A DNA stretch of 64,000 bases from Sedimentitalea sp041224545. Its GTDB lineage: Bacteria; Pseudomonadota; Alphaproteobacteria; Rhodobacterales; Rhodobacteraceae. Of the stretch, positions 34,279 to 43,178 are shown piece after piece (within the stretch, counting starts at the first letter, position 1; each line of letters begins with the position of its first letter). Below the pieces are notes generated by a model that saw nothing but the letters and a program-made list of their open reading frames with translations, ran no database searches and had not been told where the DNA came from. The position numbers and the translations under genes were made by a program. The stretch spans positions 62,001-126,000 of the forward strand of contig NZ_JBGFGP010000108.1 of NCBI RefSeq assembly GCF_041224545.1. Reading direction: 5' to 3'.

Positions 34279-35271
34279 ATGACAAAATCCATGCTGATCG
34301 CGGCGCTCGCGTCGACCGCGCTGACCGTTCCGGCCTTTGCCGACGACGTCACGTTGCAATTGAAATGGGTCACGCAGGCGCAATTCGCGGGGTACTATGT
34401 GGCTCTTGAGAACGGGTATTACGAAGAGGCCGGGCTTGATGTCACCGTCCTGCCCGGTGGGCCGGACATCGCGCCGACGCAGGTGATCGCCGGAGGCGGG
34501 GCGGATGTCATCGTCGAGTGGATGCCCGCCGCATTGGCGGCACGCGAAAACGGATTGCCGCTGGTCAATATCGCGCAGCCATTCAAATCATCTGGGATGA
34601 TGCTGACCTGCTGGGGCGACGTGGGAATCGAGGGACCGGAAACGCTGGTCAACCGAACACTCGGCGTCTGGTTCTTTGGCAACGAATACCCGTTTCTCAG
34701 CTGGATGTCGCATCTGGGCATCGGAACCGATGGCAAGGGCGAGAACAGCGTCGAGGTTCTGAAGCAGGGATTCAACGTTGATCCGCTCCTGCAGCGTCAG
34801 GCCGATTGCATTTCAACCATGACCTACAATGAATATGGACAGGTACTCGACAGCGGTGTCGCGCCCGAAGAGCTGATCACCTTCAAATACGAGGATCAGG
34901 GCGTCGCGACGCTCGAGGACGGGCTTTATGTCATGGAAGAAAACCTGTCCGACCCGGCCTTTGTCGAACGGATGGAGAAATTCGTCGCCGCGTCGATGAA
35001 AGGCTGGAAATGGGCCGAAGAGAACCCCGAGGACGCGGCGATGATCGTGCTTGATTATGACGAGACCGGCGCACAGACCGAAGCGCATCAGGTGCGCATG
35101 ATGACCGAGGTCGCCAAGCTGACCGCCGGCTCGAATGGCGCGCTGGATTCTGCCGATTACGAGCGCACGGTGGCAACACTGCTGGCGGGCGGATCGGACC
35201 CGGTGATCACCAGGGAACCGGAAGGCGCGTTTACAACCGTCATCACGGACAAGGCGCTGGCGGGTAACTGA
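34279..35271 (+). CDS. ABC transporter substrate-binding protein, NMT1/ThiY-like
   Basis: A 330-aa periplasmic protein. Residues 1-21 are a signal peptide (cleavage after AFA). The mature start VTLQLKWVTQAQFAGYYVAL is the hallmark of the NMT1/THI5-like family that binds formyl-aminopyrimidine or related thiamine precursors; GPDIAPTQVIAGGGADVIVEW is the next conserved stretch. In a reductive pyrimidine operon it probably binds uracil, thymine, dihydropyrimidine or a hydantoin. AGGAGA precedes the ATG. Confidence 0.9.
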   Translation: MTKSMLIAALASTALTVPAFADDVTLQLKWVTQAQFAGYYVALENGYYEEAGLDVTVLPGGPDIAPTQVIAGGGADVIVEWMPAALAARENGLPLVNIAQPFKSSGMMLTCWGDVGIEGPETLVNRTLGVWFFGNEYPFLSWMSHLGIGTDGKGENSVEVLKQGFNVDPLLQRQADCISTMTYNEYGQVLDSGVAPEELITFKYEDQGVATLEDGLYVMEENLSDPAFVERMEKFVAASMKGWKWAEENPEDAAMIVLDYDETGAQTEAHQVRMMTEVAKLTAGSNGALDSADYERTVATLLAGGSDPVITREPEGAFTTVITDKALAGN

Positions 35272-35591
35272 TCCGGACACGAGGGCCCCGGTATGATCGG
35301 GGCCCGTTCCATATCGCCAATCCGATACATCATCACCATGCCCGTAACGCCACATGGGTGATGCCGACGACCGGATGATGGGGCGTTTCGGTTTGATGCG
35401 AAACGCCCTGATCCTGCATGCCGCGACACTTTCGAAGGTGCCGGAATACGAAAAGAAGGTGCTCATCCGCCAAGCAATGTTTCCGGCATGATGTTTTCTA
35501 CCGGCCCCGTCGCAGACACTCCGCAACGGAGTCTATCAACTGCTGATGGCGTTGCCCGCGCACAAATGACCGGGATCAGGTTACCGCTCCA
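35272..35591. other. Intergenic region after the pyrimidine operon
   Basis: 320 bases between the convergent binding-protein and prephenate-dehydrogenase-like genes. Apart from the hairpin at 35283-35305 I see no gene, repeat or RNA. Confidence 0.5.
35283..35305 (+). terminator. Terminator-like hairpin after the pyrimidine operon
   Basis: Perfect 8-bp stem GGGCCCCG / CGGGGCCC with a 7-base loop, starting 12 bases after the stop. It is followed by GTTCC and not a T-run, so termination efficiency is uncertain. Confidence 0.6.
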
Positions 35592-36377
35592 TCAATGCTC
35601 GCTTTCGTTATATTGCGGTGTCCTCAAAGCCGTTTCCAATTCGACGCTCAAACTTGCAGCCAAATCAAAAAACCGTCGTCGCACAGCCTCGGCGTATGGA
35701 TTGGCCTTCTCAATCGCTTCGAATACTTCTGGCGCATCGTGCTGAACCATCGAAATCGCCTCGGATAACAAGTCAAAGCTCTTCGTGGTCATGCGCGTCG
35801 GCAGCGGTCCCATTCTCAGGAGCACTTTGCCGATAAGATGCGTGAGCCCTTGTACGACGGCTGCTTCTCGGTCATGCGCTTCTGGTGTCGTCATGACAAC
35901 GGTCAGACCAAGAGACCTGCGCAAAAAAGCACCCAGCCTCAAATGTCGTTTTCCCCGAATGGGACAGATCGCGATTTTTAGCCCTTCAATACCGGTCGTG
36001 GCGCTCTGAGGTCCGAACAAGGGGTGAGACGCCACGATATCTACATGGTTCGGTAACAGTCGCCGCATGATTTCCGTGGGAATGACTTTGACTGAGCCAA
36101 CATCGACAATCAGCGCGCCGGGTTTACAGGCAACTGCGATCTCGCTGACCACCCGCTCAAATGAGGACACCGGGGCCGCAATGAGAACCACATCAGCCTG
36201 CGATACGTCCTGTAGCGATGCCAGCCGCACTCCGAGTTGCTTTGCAGCCTCGGCAACATCCACGGACGGGTCATAGGCCGATATTTCGAAATACTGGCCA
36301 AGATGAAGGGCTGCGAGTTGTCCGAATGCCCCAAACCCGACGATGCCAAGCGAGGTGTTTTGAATTCTGTTGTTCAT
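35592..36377 (-). CDS. Prephenate dehydrogenase-like protein (TyrA family)
   Basis: A 261-aa NAD(P)-dependent protein. The N-terminal Rossmann motif is LGIVGFGAFGQLAALHLG (about 9-26), followed by VDVGSVKVIP and SHPLFGPQS, the conserved active-site stretch with the catalytic His of TyrA enzymes. There is no chorismate mutase or ACT domain. Start 36377 has AAAGG upstream; a longer frame reaches 36407. It stands alone, without aroA/tyrB neighbours, and its codons look less GC-rich than those of its neighbours, so it may have arrived by transfer or serve a secondary pathway. Confidence 0.85.
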   Translation of the reverse strand: MNNRIQNTSLGIVGFGAFGQLAALHLGQYFEISAYDPSVDVAEAAKQLGVRLASLQDVSQADVVLIAAPVSSFERVVSEIAVACKPGALIVDVGSVKVIPTEIMRRLLPNHVDIVASHPLFGPQSATTGIEGLKIAICPIRGKRHLRLGAFLRRSLGLTVVMTTPEAHDREAAVVQGLTHLIGKVLLRMGPLPTRMTTKSFDLLSEAISMVQHDAPEVFEAIEKANPYAEAVRRRFFDLAASLSVELETALRTPQYNESEH

Positions 36378-36954
36378 CTTTCGACCTTTGAACTTGCCGC
36401 CCGGCACAAGGTCGATTGCATGTTGACCGCTGACAGGGGCAGCGGAAAACCAATGATGAATTACCCGCAGCTATGGAAGCTGAGGATAATAGTCCTGCGA
36501 TACGAAGAACGATCTGATCATGAGGTCAGCGGTAGAGCATCCAATAGAGCAATGTCAACGATGTTACCGCCTGGCGGCCATTGGCCGGAGCGCGGCATTC
36601 TGGAGAGACGGATTCAGGACGGTCCGGGTGCGCGTCATTCCAGCCCGGAACGACAGCGCGGGTCCCGGTTCCGTTTTCGGAGCGATGCCTCACGTATCGC
36701 GTTTGAAACCGGCGCATTGTAAACCCGTGTGTTAACGGGCGATAAATCACTCTGGCTTTGGTTGACTGCCGCAGGTTCGCGTGACAGCACCCTGGTTCGC
36801 AATACCACACCGGAATCCGGGGCCATAGACTTACGATATGCCCCCCATGACAAAGCGGTATTTCCGTATACTGACGCGGATGGGTCAGTCTGCGAGCGAG
36901 GTGCCGCGAGGGGCGGCAGCTATGTCGATTGGCTGCAAAGACAAGGAGAGGCCA
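36378..36954. other. Long non-coding gap upstream of the acyl-CoA dehydrogenase
   Basis: 577 bases between divergent genes. The acyl-CoA dehydrogenase frame is open from 36838, but its N-terminus there (MPPMTKRYFRILTRMG) does not look like the family, so 36838-36954 is read as leader. A TATACT element is at 36867-36872 without a well-spaced -35. No other gene or RNA was recognised. Confidence 0.5.
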
Positions 36955-38118
36955 TTGCTTCAAGACGTCGAGAGCGACTTTCAGGATATTCGCGATGGCG
37001 TGCGTGCGGTCTGCGCGCAGTTTCCCGACGAATACCACCGAAAAGTCGACGCGGCCCGCGCCTATCCGGAAAAGTTCGTCGATGCGCTGACAAGCGCCGG
37101 CTGGATGGCCGCCCTGATCCCCGAAGAATATGGCGGCTCCGGATTGGGCCTGACCGAAGCCTCGGTCATCATGGAAGAAATCAATCGGGCCGGTGGCAAT
37201 TCCGGTGCCTGCCACGGTCAGATGTACAACATGAGCACGCTTGTCCGTCACGGCAGCGAGGAACAGCGACAGCGCATCCTGCCGAGGCTGGCCTCTGGTG
37301 AATTGCGCCTTCAATCCATGGGTGTCACGGAGCCGTCCACGGGCACCGATACCACGAAGATCACGACCACAGCCGTGAAAACCGGGGACCGCTATGTCAT
37401 CAACGGCCAGAAGGTCTGGATCAGCCGGGTGCAGCATTCGGATCTGATGATCCTTCTGGCCCGCACCACACCACTTGCCGAGGTGAAGAAAAAATCCGAG
37501 GGATTGTCGATCTTCCTCGTCGACATCAAGGATGCAATGAAATCCGGAATGCAGGTGACGCCGATCCCGAACATGGTCAACCACGAGACCAACGAACTTT
37601 TCTTCGACAACCTTGAAATCCCCGAGGAAAATCTCATCGGCCAAGAGGGCAAGGGCTTTGGTTACATCCTGACCGGTCTGAACGCCGAGCGCACGCTGAT
37701 TGCGGCCGAATGTATCGGTGACGGCTATTGGTTCATCGACCGGGTGACAAGATACGTCAGGGACCGCATCGTCTTTGGCCGTCCGATCGGACAGAACCAG
37801 GGCGTGCAGTTTCCCATTGCCGAAAGCCATATCGAAGTCGAGGCCGCCAATCTGATGCGCTACAAGGCCTGCGCGCTTTTCGACTCGGGCAAATCCTGCG
37901 GCGCCGAGGCGAACATGGCCAAGTACCTTGCCGCCAAGGCGAGTTGGGAAGCCGCGAATGCCTGCATCCAGTTTCATGGCGGCTTTGGCTTTGCCCACGA
38001 ATACGATGTCGAACGCAAGTTCCGCGAGACGCGCCTTTATCAGGTTGCGCCGATCTCGACCAACCTCATCCTGTCCTACATCGCGGAGCATGTGCTCGGC
38101 CTGCCCCGGAGCTTCTGA
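36955..38118 (+). CDS. Acyl-CoA dehydrogenase family protein (TTG start)
   Basis: A 387-aa FAD flavoprotein that makes the 2,3-double bond of an acyl-CoA. The start is TTG at 36955, six bases after a perfect AAGGAG (36943-36948), giving a family-typical length. Motifs: LQSMGVTEPSTGTDTTKI (FAD/substrate loop), VWISRVQHSD, and the C-terminal IQFHGGFGFAHEYDVERKFRE. Where many medium/short-chain enzymes carry the catalytic Glu in YEGT, this protein reads LYQVAPIST, so the base must be elsewhere or the chemistry differs. It overlaps the CoA-transferase (TGATG, 38116-38120). Confidence 0.88.
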   Translation: MLQDVESDFQDIRDGVRAVCAQFPDEYHRKVDAARAYPEKFVDALTSAGWMAALIPEEYGGSGLGLTEASVIMEEINRAGGNSGACHGQMYNMSTLVRHGSEEQRQRILPRLASGELRLQSMGVTEPSTGTDTTKITTTAVKTGDRYVINGQKVWISRVQHSDLMILLARTTPLAEVKKKSEGLSIFLVDIKDAMKSGMQVTPIPNMVNHETNELFFDNLEIPEENLIGQEGKGFGYILTGLNAERTLIAAECIGDGYWFIDRVTRYVRDRIVFGRPIGQNQGVQFPIAESHIEVEAANLMRYKACALFDSGKSCGAEANMAKYLAAKASWEAANACIQFHGGFGFAHEYDVERKFRETRLYQVAPISTNLILSYIAEHVLGLPRSF

Positions 38119-39227
38119 TGACGCTGCCGCTGAAAGGCCTCAAGGTCGTCGCCGTCGAACAGGCGGTTGCGGCTCCTTTCGCCACCTGCCGGCTGGCTGA
38201 CGCCGGTGCCGAGGTGATCAAGATCGAACGACCAGAAGGGGATTTTGCACGTGGCTACGATGATGTCGCCGCCGGCCAGTCCAGCTATTTCGTCTGGCTG
38301 AACAGGGGCAAGACATCGGTTGTGCTCGACCTGCGCTCCGAGAGCGGCAAGGCTGAGCTTGCACGCCTGCTGGCCGACGCGGACGTGCTGGTGCAAAATC
38401 TCAAGCGCGGCGCGCTCGGGCGTCTGGGGTTCACACCCGAGCGGCTGGCGCGCGACTATCCCAGGTTGATCACCTGTTCGATCACCGGCTATGGCGAAGA
38501 CGGACCGATGGCGGATCGCAAGGCCTATGACCTGCTCATTCAGGCGGAATCGGGGCTCTGCTCGATCACCGGCGGACCTTCCGAACCTGCCCGCGTCGGC
38601 ATGTCGATCGTGGACATCGCCACCGGCGCGACCGCTCATGCGGCGATTCTGGAGGCGGTGATCGCCCGCGGTATTTCCGGCAAGGGCGCAGCGATCACCA
38701 TTTCGATGTTCGATGTGATGGCCGATTGGATGACGGTCCCGTTGCTGAATCACGAAGGCGACAAATCGCCGAAGCGGGTCGGAATGGCGCATCCCTCGAT
38801 CTCGCCCTACAGTGCCTTTTCCACCCGCGACGGCCAGTTGATCCTGATTTCGATCCAGAGCGACCGGGAATGGCGCATGCTCTGCGAACATTTCCTGCAA
38901 CGCCCGGATCTGGGCCTGGATCCGCGCTTTGCCACCAATGTCGCAAGGGTTGCCAACCGTAGCGAAACCGATGGGATTGTCGCCGCGGCCTTTGCCTCGA
39001 TGTGCCATGAGCAGGCCATCAAGGCGCTTGGGCACGCCGATGTCGCCATGGCTTCTGTCAACGACATGTCGGGCCTTTCCGCGCATCCGCATCTGCGCCG
39101 GATCGAAGTCCTCACCCCCAATGGCCCCGTTACCTATCCTGCGCCCGCCGCACGCGTCGCCGGAGAGACCCGCCGCTATGGTCCCGTCCCGGCGCTTCCC
39201 GCGATCAAGACGAAGGTGGATCAATGA
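38118..39227 (+). CDS. CaiB/BaiF (class III) CoA-transferase
   Basis: A 369-aa CoA-transferase. The N-terminal LKVVAVEQAVAAPFATCRLADAG, EVIKIERPEGDFAR and LDLRSESGKAELARLL are family hallmarks. The catalytic Asp is in AYDLLIQAESGL. It moves CoA between carboxylic acids. It is coupled on both sides (1-base overlap upstream, 4-base overlap with the hydratase gene at 39224-39227), so dehydrogenation, CoA transfer and hydration probably act on the same acyl chain. Confidence 0.9.
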   Translation: MTLPLKGLKVVAVEQAVAAPFATCRLADAGAEVIKIERPEGDFARGYDDVAAGQSSYFVWLNRGKTSVVLDLRSESGKAELARLLADADVLVQNLKRGALGRLGFTPERLARDYPRLITCSITGYGEDGPMADRKAYDLLIQAESGLCSITGGPSEPARVGMSIVDIATGATAHAAILEAVIARGISGKGAAITISMFDVMADWMTVPLLNHEGDKSPKRVGMAHPSISPYSAFSTRDGQLILISIQSDREWRMLCEHFLQRPDLGLDPRFATNVARVANRSETDGIVAAAFASMCHEQAIKALGHADVAMASVNDMSGLSAHPHLRRIEVLTPNGPVTYPAPAARVAGETRRYGPVPALPAIKTKVDQ

Positions 39228-40087
39228 CCCAATCGGACGACACAGGGGCAGACCTGGCGCTTGATATCGAGATGTTGCGCGGCTGGATCGGCAGGACCGA
39301 AACCCGTTCCGAAGACCTGACACCGGCACTGGCGGAACGGTTCAACGCCACGCTCGGTCGCACGGGAGACACCGGCGCGGGTGCCGCGGCTCCGTCGCTG
39401 ATCCATCTTTGCCTGACCCAGCCGGCAGTACCGGCCAGCGAAATCGGTCCTGACGGCCACCCGGCGCGGGGCGGGTTCCTGCCGCCTGTCCCCCTGCCCC
39501 GTCGCATGTGGGCGGGCGGCGCCTTTGTCTTCCACCGCGCCCTGCGGGTCGGCACACTTGTCACCCGTCGCTCGACCATCCGTGACGTGGTGCTCAAGCA
39601 GGGACGGAGCGGGCCGCTGTGTTTCGTCACCGTCGATCATCGGATTTCCGACCCGCAGGGCATCGCCCTGACCGAGCGTCAGGACATCGTTTACCGCGGC
39701 ACCGGACAGGCGGGCGTCGGAAATGTGCCCGCCATCGCCGGGGCCGGTGCAAATCAAAAGGTCATCGCGACCGATCCTGTGCTGCTGTTCCGCTACTCGG
39801 CGCTGACGTTCAACGGCCACCGCATCCACTATGACCAGCCCTATGTCACCGCCGAAGAGGGCTATCCGGGCCTGATCTTTCACGGGCCGCTGCAAGCGAC
39901 GCTTCTCGTCCATTTCGCAGCGGATCTGCGCGGCGAGGTCCCGAAAGAGTTCCGCTTTCGCAGCCTTTCACCGCTGTTCGATACCAGCGATGTGGTGCTC
40001 AATGCCGAAACAACGGATGATGGTATGCGCCTCTGGACCGCGCGGCCCGGCGGGCCCATCGCAATGGATGCCACCGCCACATGGTAA
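39224..40087 (+). CDS. FAS1-like/MaoC-type acyl-CoA hydratase (mesaconyl-C4-CoA hydratase-like)
   Basis: A 287-aa double hot-dog protein. The N-terminal half is the FAS1-like dehydratase domain (GGFLPPVPLPRRMWAGGAF, about 83-101). The C-terminal half has the hydratase segment RYSALTFNGHRIHYDQPYVT followed by GYPGLIFHGPLQA, with the Asp/His pair of MaoC hydratases. The closest known functions are mesaconyl-C4-CoA (3-methylfumaryl-CoA) hydratases. Together with the CaiB transferase and the dehydrogenase this resembles part of a methylsuccinyl/mesaconyl/citramalyl-CoA route. Confidence 0.84.
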   Translation: MTQSDDTGADLALDIEMLRGWIGRTETRSEDLTPALAERFNATLGRTGDTGAGAAAPSLIHLCLTQPAVPASEIGPDGHPARGGFLPPVPLPRRMWAGGAFVFHRALRVGTLVTRRSTIRDVVLKQGRSGPLCFVTVDHRISDPQGIALTERQDIVYRGTGQAGVGNVPAIAGAGANQKVIATDPVLLFRYSALTFNGHRIHYDQPYVTAEEGYPGLIFHGPLQATLLVHFAADLRGEVPKEFRFRSLSPLFDTSDVVLNAETTDDGMRLWTARPGGPIAMDATATW

Positions 40088-40109
40088 ATCCCGAGACCTG
40101 CAGGCCAGG

Positions 40110-40844
40110 CTAACCCGCGTTCTTGCGCAACACCCGTATCATATGAGGCTGCCTCAGGAGCGATAAGCCGCCTTCGACCGCCTCAGCATGGTGCAGGAAA
40201 TCGCGTGTCACCGCGTCCCGGTCGGCATCGATGACCGTCTGTCGCGACGGATCCGCAGCACACAGGTAGCTCAGGAATTCATCCACGGATGAAAAACGGC
40301 TGATCCGGTCAAGCTGACTGTCCTCGACCAGCGAGCTGTCATGCCGGTCGGCAAAGCGTGTCAGAGCCGCCAGTGCCTGCGCACGGATCGCTGTTTCATC
40401 GTCCACGCGCCGCATCGCCTCGAAGAAACTTCCCGAGGCCAGCGGCTCGACCACCACCAGCACGCCGCCGGACCGCAACAGACGCCAGGCTTCGACGATG
40501 CCCGCCTCCATCCGCCCCTCTGGCAGATGATGTAGCGCGTTATGGAAAATCGCGGCACCAAAGCTGCTGTCGCTGGCGGGAATGGCTTCGGCGCCGGCCC
40601 GAAGGAATCGCGCGCCGGGTGCCCGGGCCCGCGCCACGTCCAGCGCCAGGTCAGACGGATCGACACCGGTCACCGAGTAACCACGACGGACCAGCGCCGC
40701 CGCCAGCCCACCCCGTCCGCAACCGATATCGACGACCCGGTGCACCTCTTCGTCCGCGAGAAGTGCAAGGATTCGGGCGGTGACGACGTCTGGCTCCCGC
40801 ACCACCCCCCGACCTGCCGCCCCGCGCGTGTTGCTGACTGGCAT
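40110..40844 (-). CDS. Class I SAM-dependent methyltransferase
   Basis: A 244-aa protein. Motif I is VVDIGCGRGGLAAALVRRGY (about 38-57), followed by TGVDPSDLALDVARAR and the post-motif FGAAIFHNALHHLPEG typical of Methyltransf_11 enzymes. It is the last gene of the long minus-strand operon, 35 bases behind the SDR gene. The acceptor molecule is unknown. The gene ends 22 bases from the convergent hydratase gene. Confidence 0.85.
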   Translation of the reverse strand: MPVSNTRGAAGRGVVREPDVVTARILALLADEEVHRVVDIGCGRGGLAAALVRRGYSVTGVDPSDLALDVARARAPGARFLRAGAEAIPASDSSFGAAIFHNALHHLPEGRMEAGIVEAWRLLRSGGVLVVVEPLASGSFFEAMRRVDDETAIRAQALAALTRFADRHDSSLVEDSQLDRISRFSSVDEFLSYLCAADPSRQTVIDADRDAVTRDFLHHAEAVEGGLSLLRQPHMIRVLRKNAG

Positions 40845-40879
40845 TTGCTCTCTCTCTTTCTGAACCGGACGCCGGAACG

Positions 40880-41629
40880 TCAGATGGTACGGCCACCATC
40901 GACTTCGAGGATGACACCGGTGATGAAATCCGCCTCGTCCGAGCCGAGATAGAGCGCCGCATTGGCAATGTCGCGTGGCTCGGACAGACGTCCGAGCGGG
41001 ATGGTGGCTATGAATTTTTCCCGGTTCTCCGGCGTGTCCGGCACACCCATGAATTTCTCCAACAGCCCGGTCACGCCCATGACCGGCGCGATGCCGCAGA
41101 CCCGGATATTGTCCGGTGCCAGTTCGACCGCGAGCGACCGGGTCATCAGGTTCACGGCTCCCTTTGACGAATTGTACCAGGTCAGCCCGGGCCGCGGCCG
41201 GATTCCGGCGGTTGAGCCGACATTGATCATCACCCCGCCCCCTTGCTTGCGCCAGAGCGGCACACAGGTCTTGGTCATGTGAAAGATCGACAGCACGTTG
41301 ACATCATAGATCTTGCGAAACGTCGCTTCGTCCGTTTCCATCAGCGGCTTGTTGGCGTTGGTCCAGCCGGCGTTGTTGATCACGATGTCGAGGCTGCCGA
41401 ACGCGTCGGTCACCTGGGCCACGGCCGCCTCGACCTGATCACCCTGCGCCACGTCGCAGGTTACCGCGATGGCATCTTCACCCAGTTCCTCGGCCACGGC
41501 GCGGGCGCCTTCGGCATCGATGTCGCAAATCGCGACCTTCGCCCCTTCGCGAATATAGGTTTCGGCAATACCCTTGCCAAAACCCGAAGCCGCACCGGTC
41601 ACCATTGTCGTCTTGCCTTGAAGTCTCAC
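40880..41629 (-). CDS. SDR family NAD(P)-dependent oxidoreductase (GTG start)
   Basis: A 249-aa classical short-chain dehydrogenase. It has the cofactor loop TGAASGFGKG (about 10-19), NNAG (about 85) and the catalytic Tyr-x3-Lys in YNSSKGA with Ser in NVGSTAG. The start is GTG at 41629 with GGAGA six bases upstream; the longer frame to 41686 adds 19 residues without family similarity. It oxidises or reduces an alcohol/ketone, presumably of the compound imported by the ABC system in the same operon. Confidence 0.88.
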   Translation of the reverse strand: MRLQGKTTMVTGAASGFGKGIAETYIREGAKVAICDIDAEGARAVAEELGEDAIAVTCDVAQGDQVEAAVAQVTDAFGSLDIVINNAGWTNANKPLMETDEATFRKIYDVNVLSIFHMTKTCVPLWRKQGGGVMINVGSTAGIRPRPGLTWYNSSKGAVNLMTRSLAVELAPDNIRVCGIAPVMGVTGLLEKFMGVPDTPENREKFIATIPLGRLSEPRDIANAALYLGSDEADFITGVILEVDGGRTI

Positions 41630-41708
41630 CTGCGTTCTCCGTTGTGCTGATCTGAGTGTGTTGTGGATCGACCTCGCGGGTCGCATCGCATTCTGTCGCG
41701 CATGGGGC

Positions 41709-43178
41709 TCACCCGTGGTTGTTCACCACGGTCTTGATGTGGGAAAACTCCAGCAGCGCAGCAAATCCCTTTTCGCGACCATGCCCGGACTTGCGGACAC
41801 CGCCGAAAGGCAGTTCGACGCCGCCGCCCGCACCATAGCCATTGATAAAGACCTGGCCGCAGCGCAGCGCCTTGGCGACGCGCTGCTGTCGAGCGCCATC
41901 CCGTGTCCAGATCGCGGCCACCAGACCGTAATCCGTGCCATTGGCTATACGGATTGCGTCGGCTTCGTCATCAAAGGGGATCATGGCCAGAACCGGGCCG
42001 AATACCTCTTCCTGCGCGATCCGGGCGTCCGGCGCACAGGGACCAAAGACCGCCGGCGCCACATAAAAACCGCCCTCGGGCGCCTCGAAAGAGATGCCAC
42101 CGCGCGCGATGAGCGGTGCATCGGCAGTCTCGATATATTCTTCTACCCGGCGTTTCTGCCTGGCGGAAATCAATGGCCCCAGCACCGCCGCCTCGTCCGA
42201 CGCACTGGCGCTGATGCCCTCGAAAGCGGCCTTCAACCGGGTCTCGACGCGGTCCCAGAGGCTGCGATGCACCAGCACGCGGGTGCCTGCCGAACAGGTC
42301 TGCCCGCCGTTCTGGATCAGCGCGTTGATCACCACGGGAATGGCCGCATCGAGATCGGCGTCTTCGAACAGGATCTGCGGCGACTTGCCGCCCAGTTCCA
42401 GCGTGCAGCCGATGAAATTGCGCGCGGCCGCGATCTGGATCATCACACCGACTTCGGGCGAGCCGGTGAAAGAGATGAAATCAATGTCCGGATGTTCCGA
42501 TAGCGCCTTGCCCGCCACATCCCCGCGCCCGGTCACGATGTTCAGCGCGCCGGGCGGGAAGCCTGCCTCGACCGACAGTTCACCGATGCGCAGGGCCGTC
42601 AGGCACGCATCTTCCGCGGGCTTGAGCACCGTCGCATTGCCCATGGCCAGTGCCGGGGCGACCGAGCGGCCGAACATCTGCGCCGGGTAATTCCAGGGAA
42701 TGATATGTCCGGTGACGCCGTGAGGTTCGCGCTGTACCTCGACATTGTAGCCCGGCAGGAAGGGAATGATCTCTCCATGCACCTTGTCGGCGGCACCGCC
42801 GTAAAACTCGAAATAGCGGGCCGTCACCTGCATGTCGGCACGCGCCTGCAAGATGGGTTTGCCATTGTCGGCGCTTTCCAGCTGCGCCAGATCTTCGGCA
42901 TGCTCCAGGATCAGCGCAGACAGGCGCAGCATGAGGCGCCCGCGCTCGGTCGCCGAAAGCTTGCTCCAGGCACCGCCGTCAAAGGCTGCGCGGGCCGCCG
43001 CGACGGCGGCATCGACATCCTCGGGGCCGCTGTCGGCGATCGCCGCGAACCGCTGACCGTCCAGCGGCGAGAGGACGTCGAACTCGGCCCCCGTGCCAGC
43101 CGGCACAAAGGCGTTGCCGATCAGGTTCAGGGGCCTGGGCAGCACAAGGCCGCGCTTGCTGACTGGGAAATCTTTCAT
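41709..43178 (-). CDS. NAD(P)-dependent aldehyde dehydrogenase
   Basis: A 489-aa ALDH. The catalytic Cys is in GGQTCSAGTRV and the general-base Glu is in TLELGGKSPQI; the cofactor motif FTGSPEVG is intact. The length is typical for betaine/aromatic/aliphatic aldehyde dehydrogenases. Its start overlaps the ABC ATPase stop by four bases (43175-43178), so it is co-translated with the importer and should convert an aldehyde derived from the imported substrate to the acid. Confidence 0.93.
   Translation of the reverse strand: MKDFPVSKRGLVLPRPLNLIGNAFVPAGTGAEFDVLSPLDGQRFAAIADSGPEDVDAAVAAARAAFDGGAWSKLSATERGRLMLRLSALILEHAEDLAQLESADNGKPILQARADMQVTARYFEFYGGAADKVHGEIIPFLPGYNVEVQREPHGVTGHIIPWNYPAQMFGRSVAPALAMGNATVLKPAEDACLTALRIGELSVEAGFPPGALNIVTGRGDVAGKALSEHPDIDFISFTGSPEVGVMIQIAAARNFIGCTLELGGKSPQILFEDADLDAAIPVVINALIQNGGQTCSAGTRVLVHRSLWDRVETRLKAAFEGISASASDEAAVLGPLISARQKRRVEEYIETADAPLIARGGISFEAPEGGFYVAPAVFGPCAPDARIAQEEVFGPVLAMIPFDDEADAIRIANGTDYGLVAAIWTRDGARQQRVAKALRCGQVFINGYGAGGGVELPFGGVRKSGHGREKGFAALLEFSHIKTVVNNHG

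Noticed and set aside
36838..36954. ATG starts at 36838 or 36922 for the acyl-CoA dehydrogenase
   Set aside because: The extra 39 residues do not resemble the family; the perfect AAGGAG six bases before TTG at 36955 gives the expected length.
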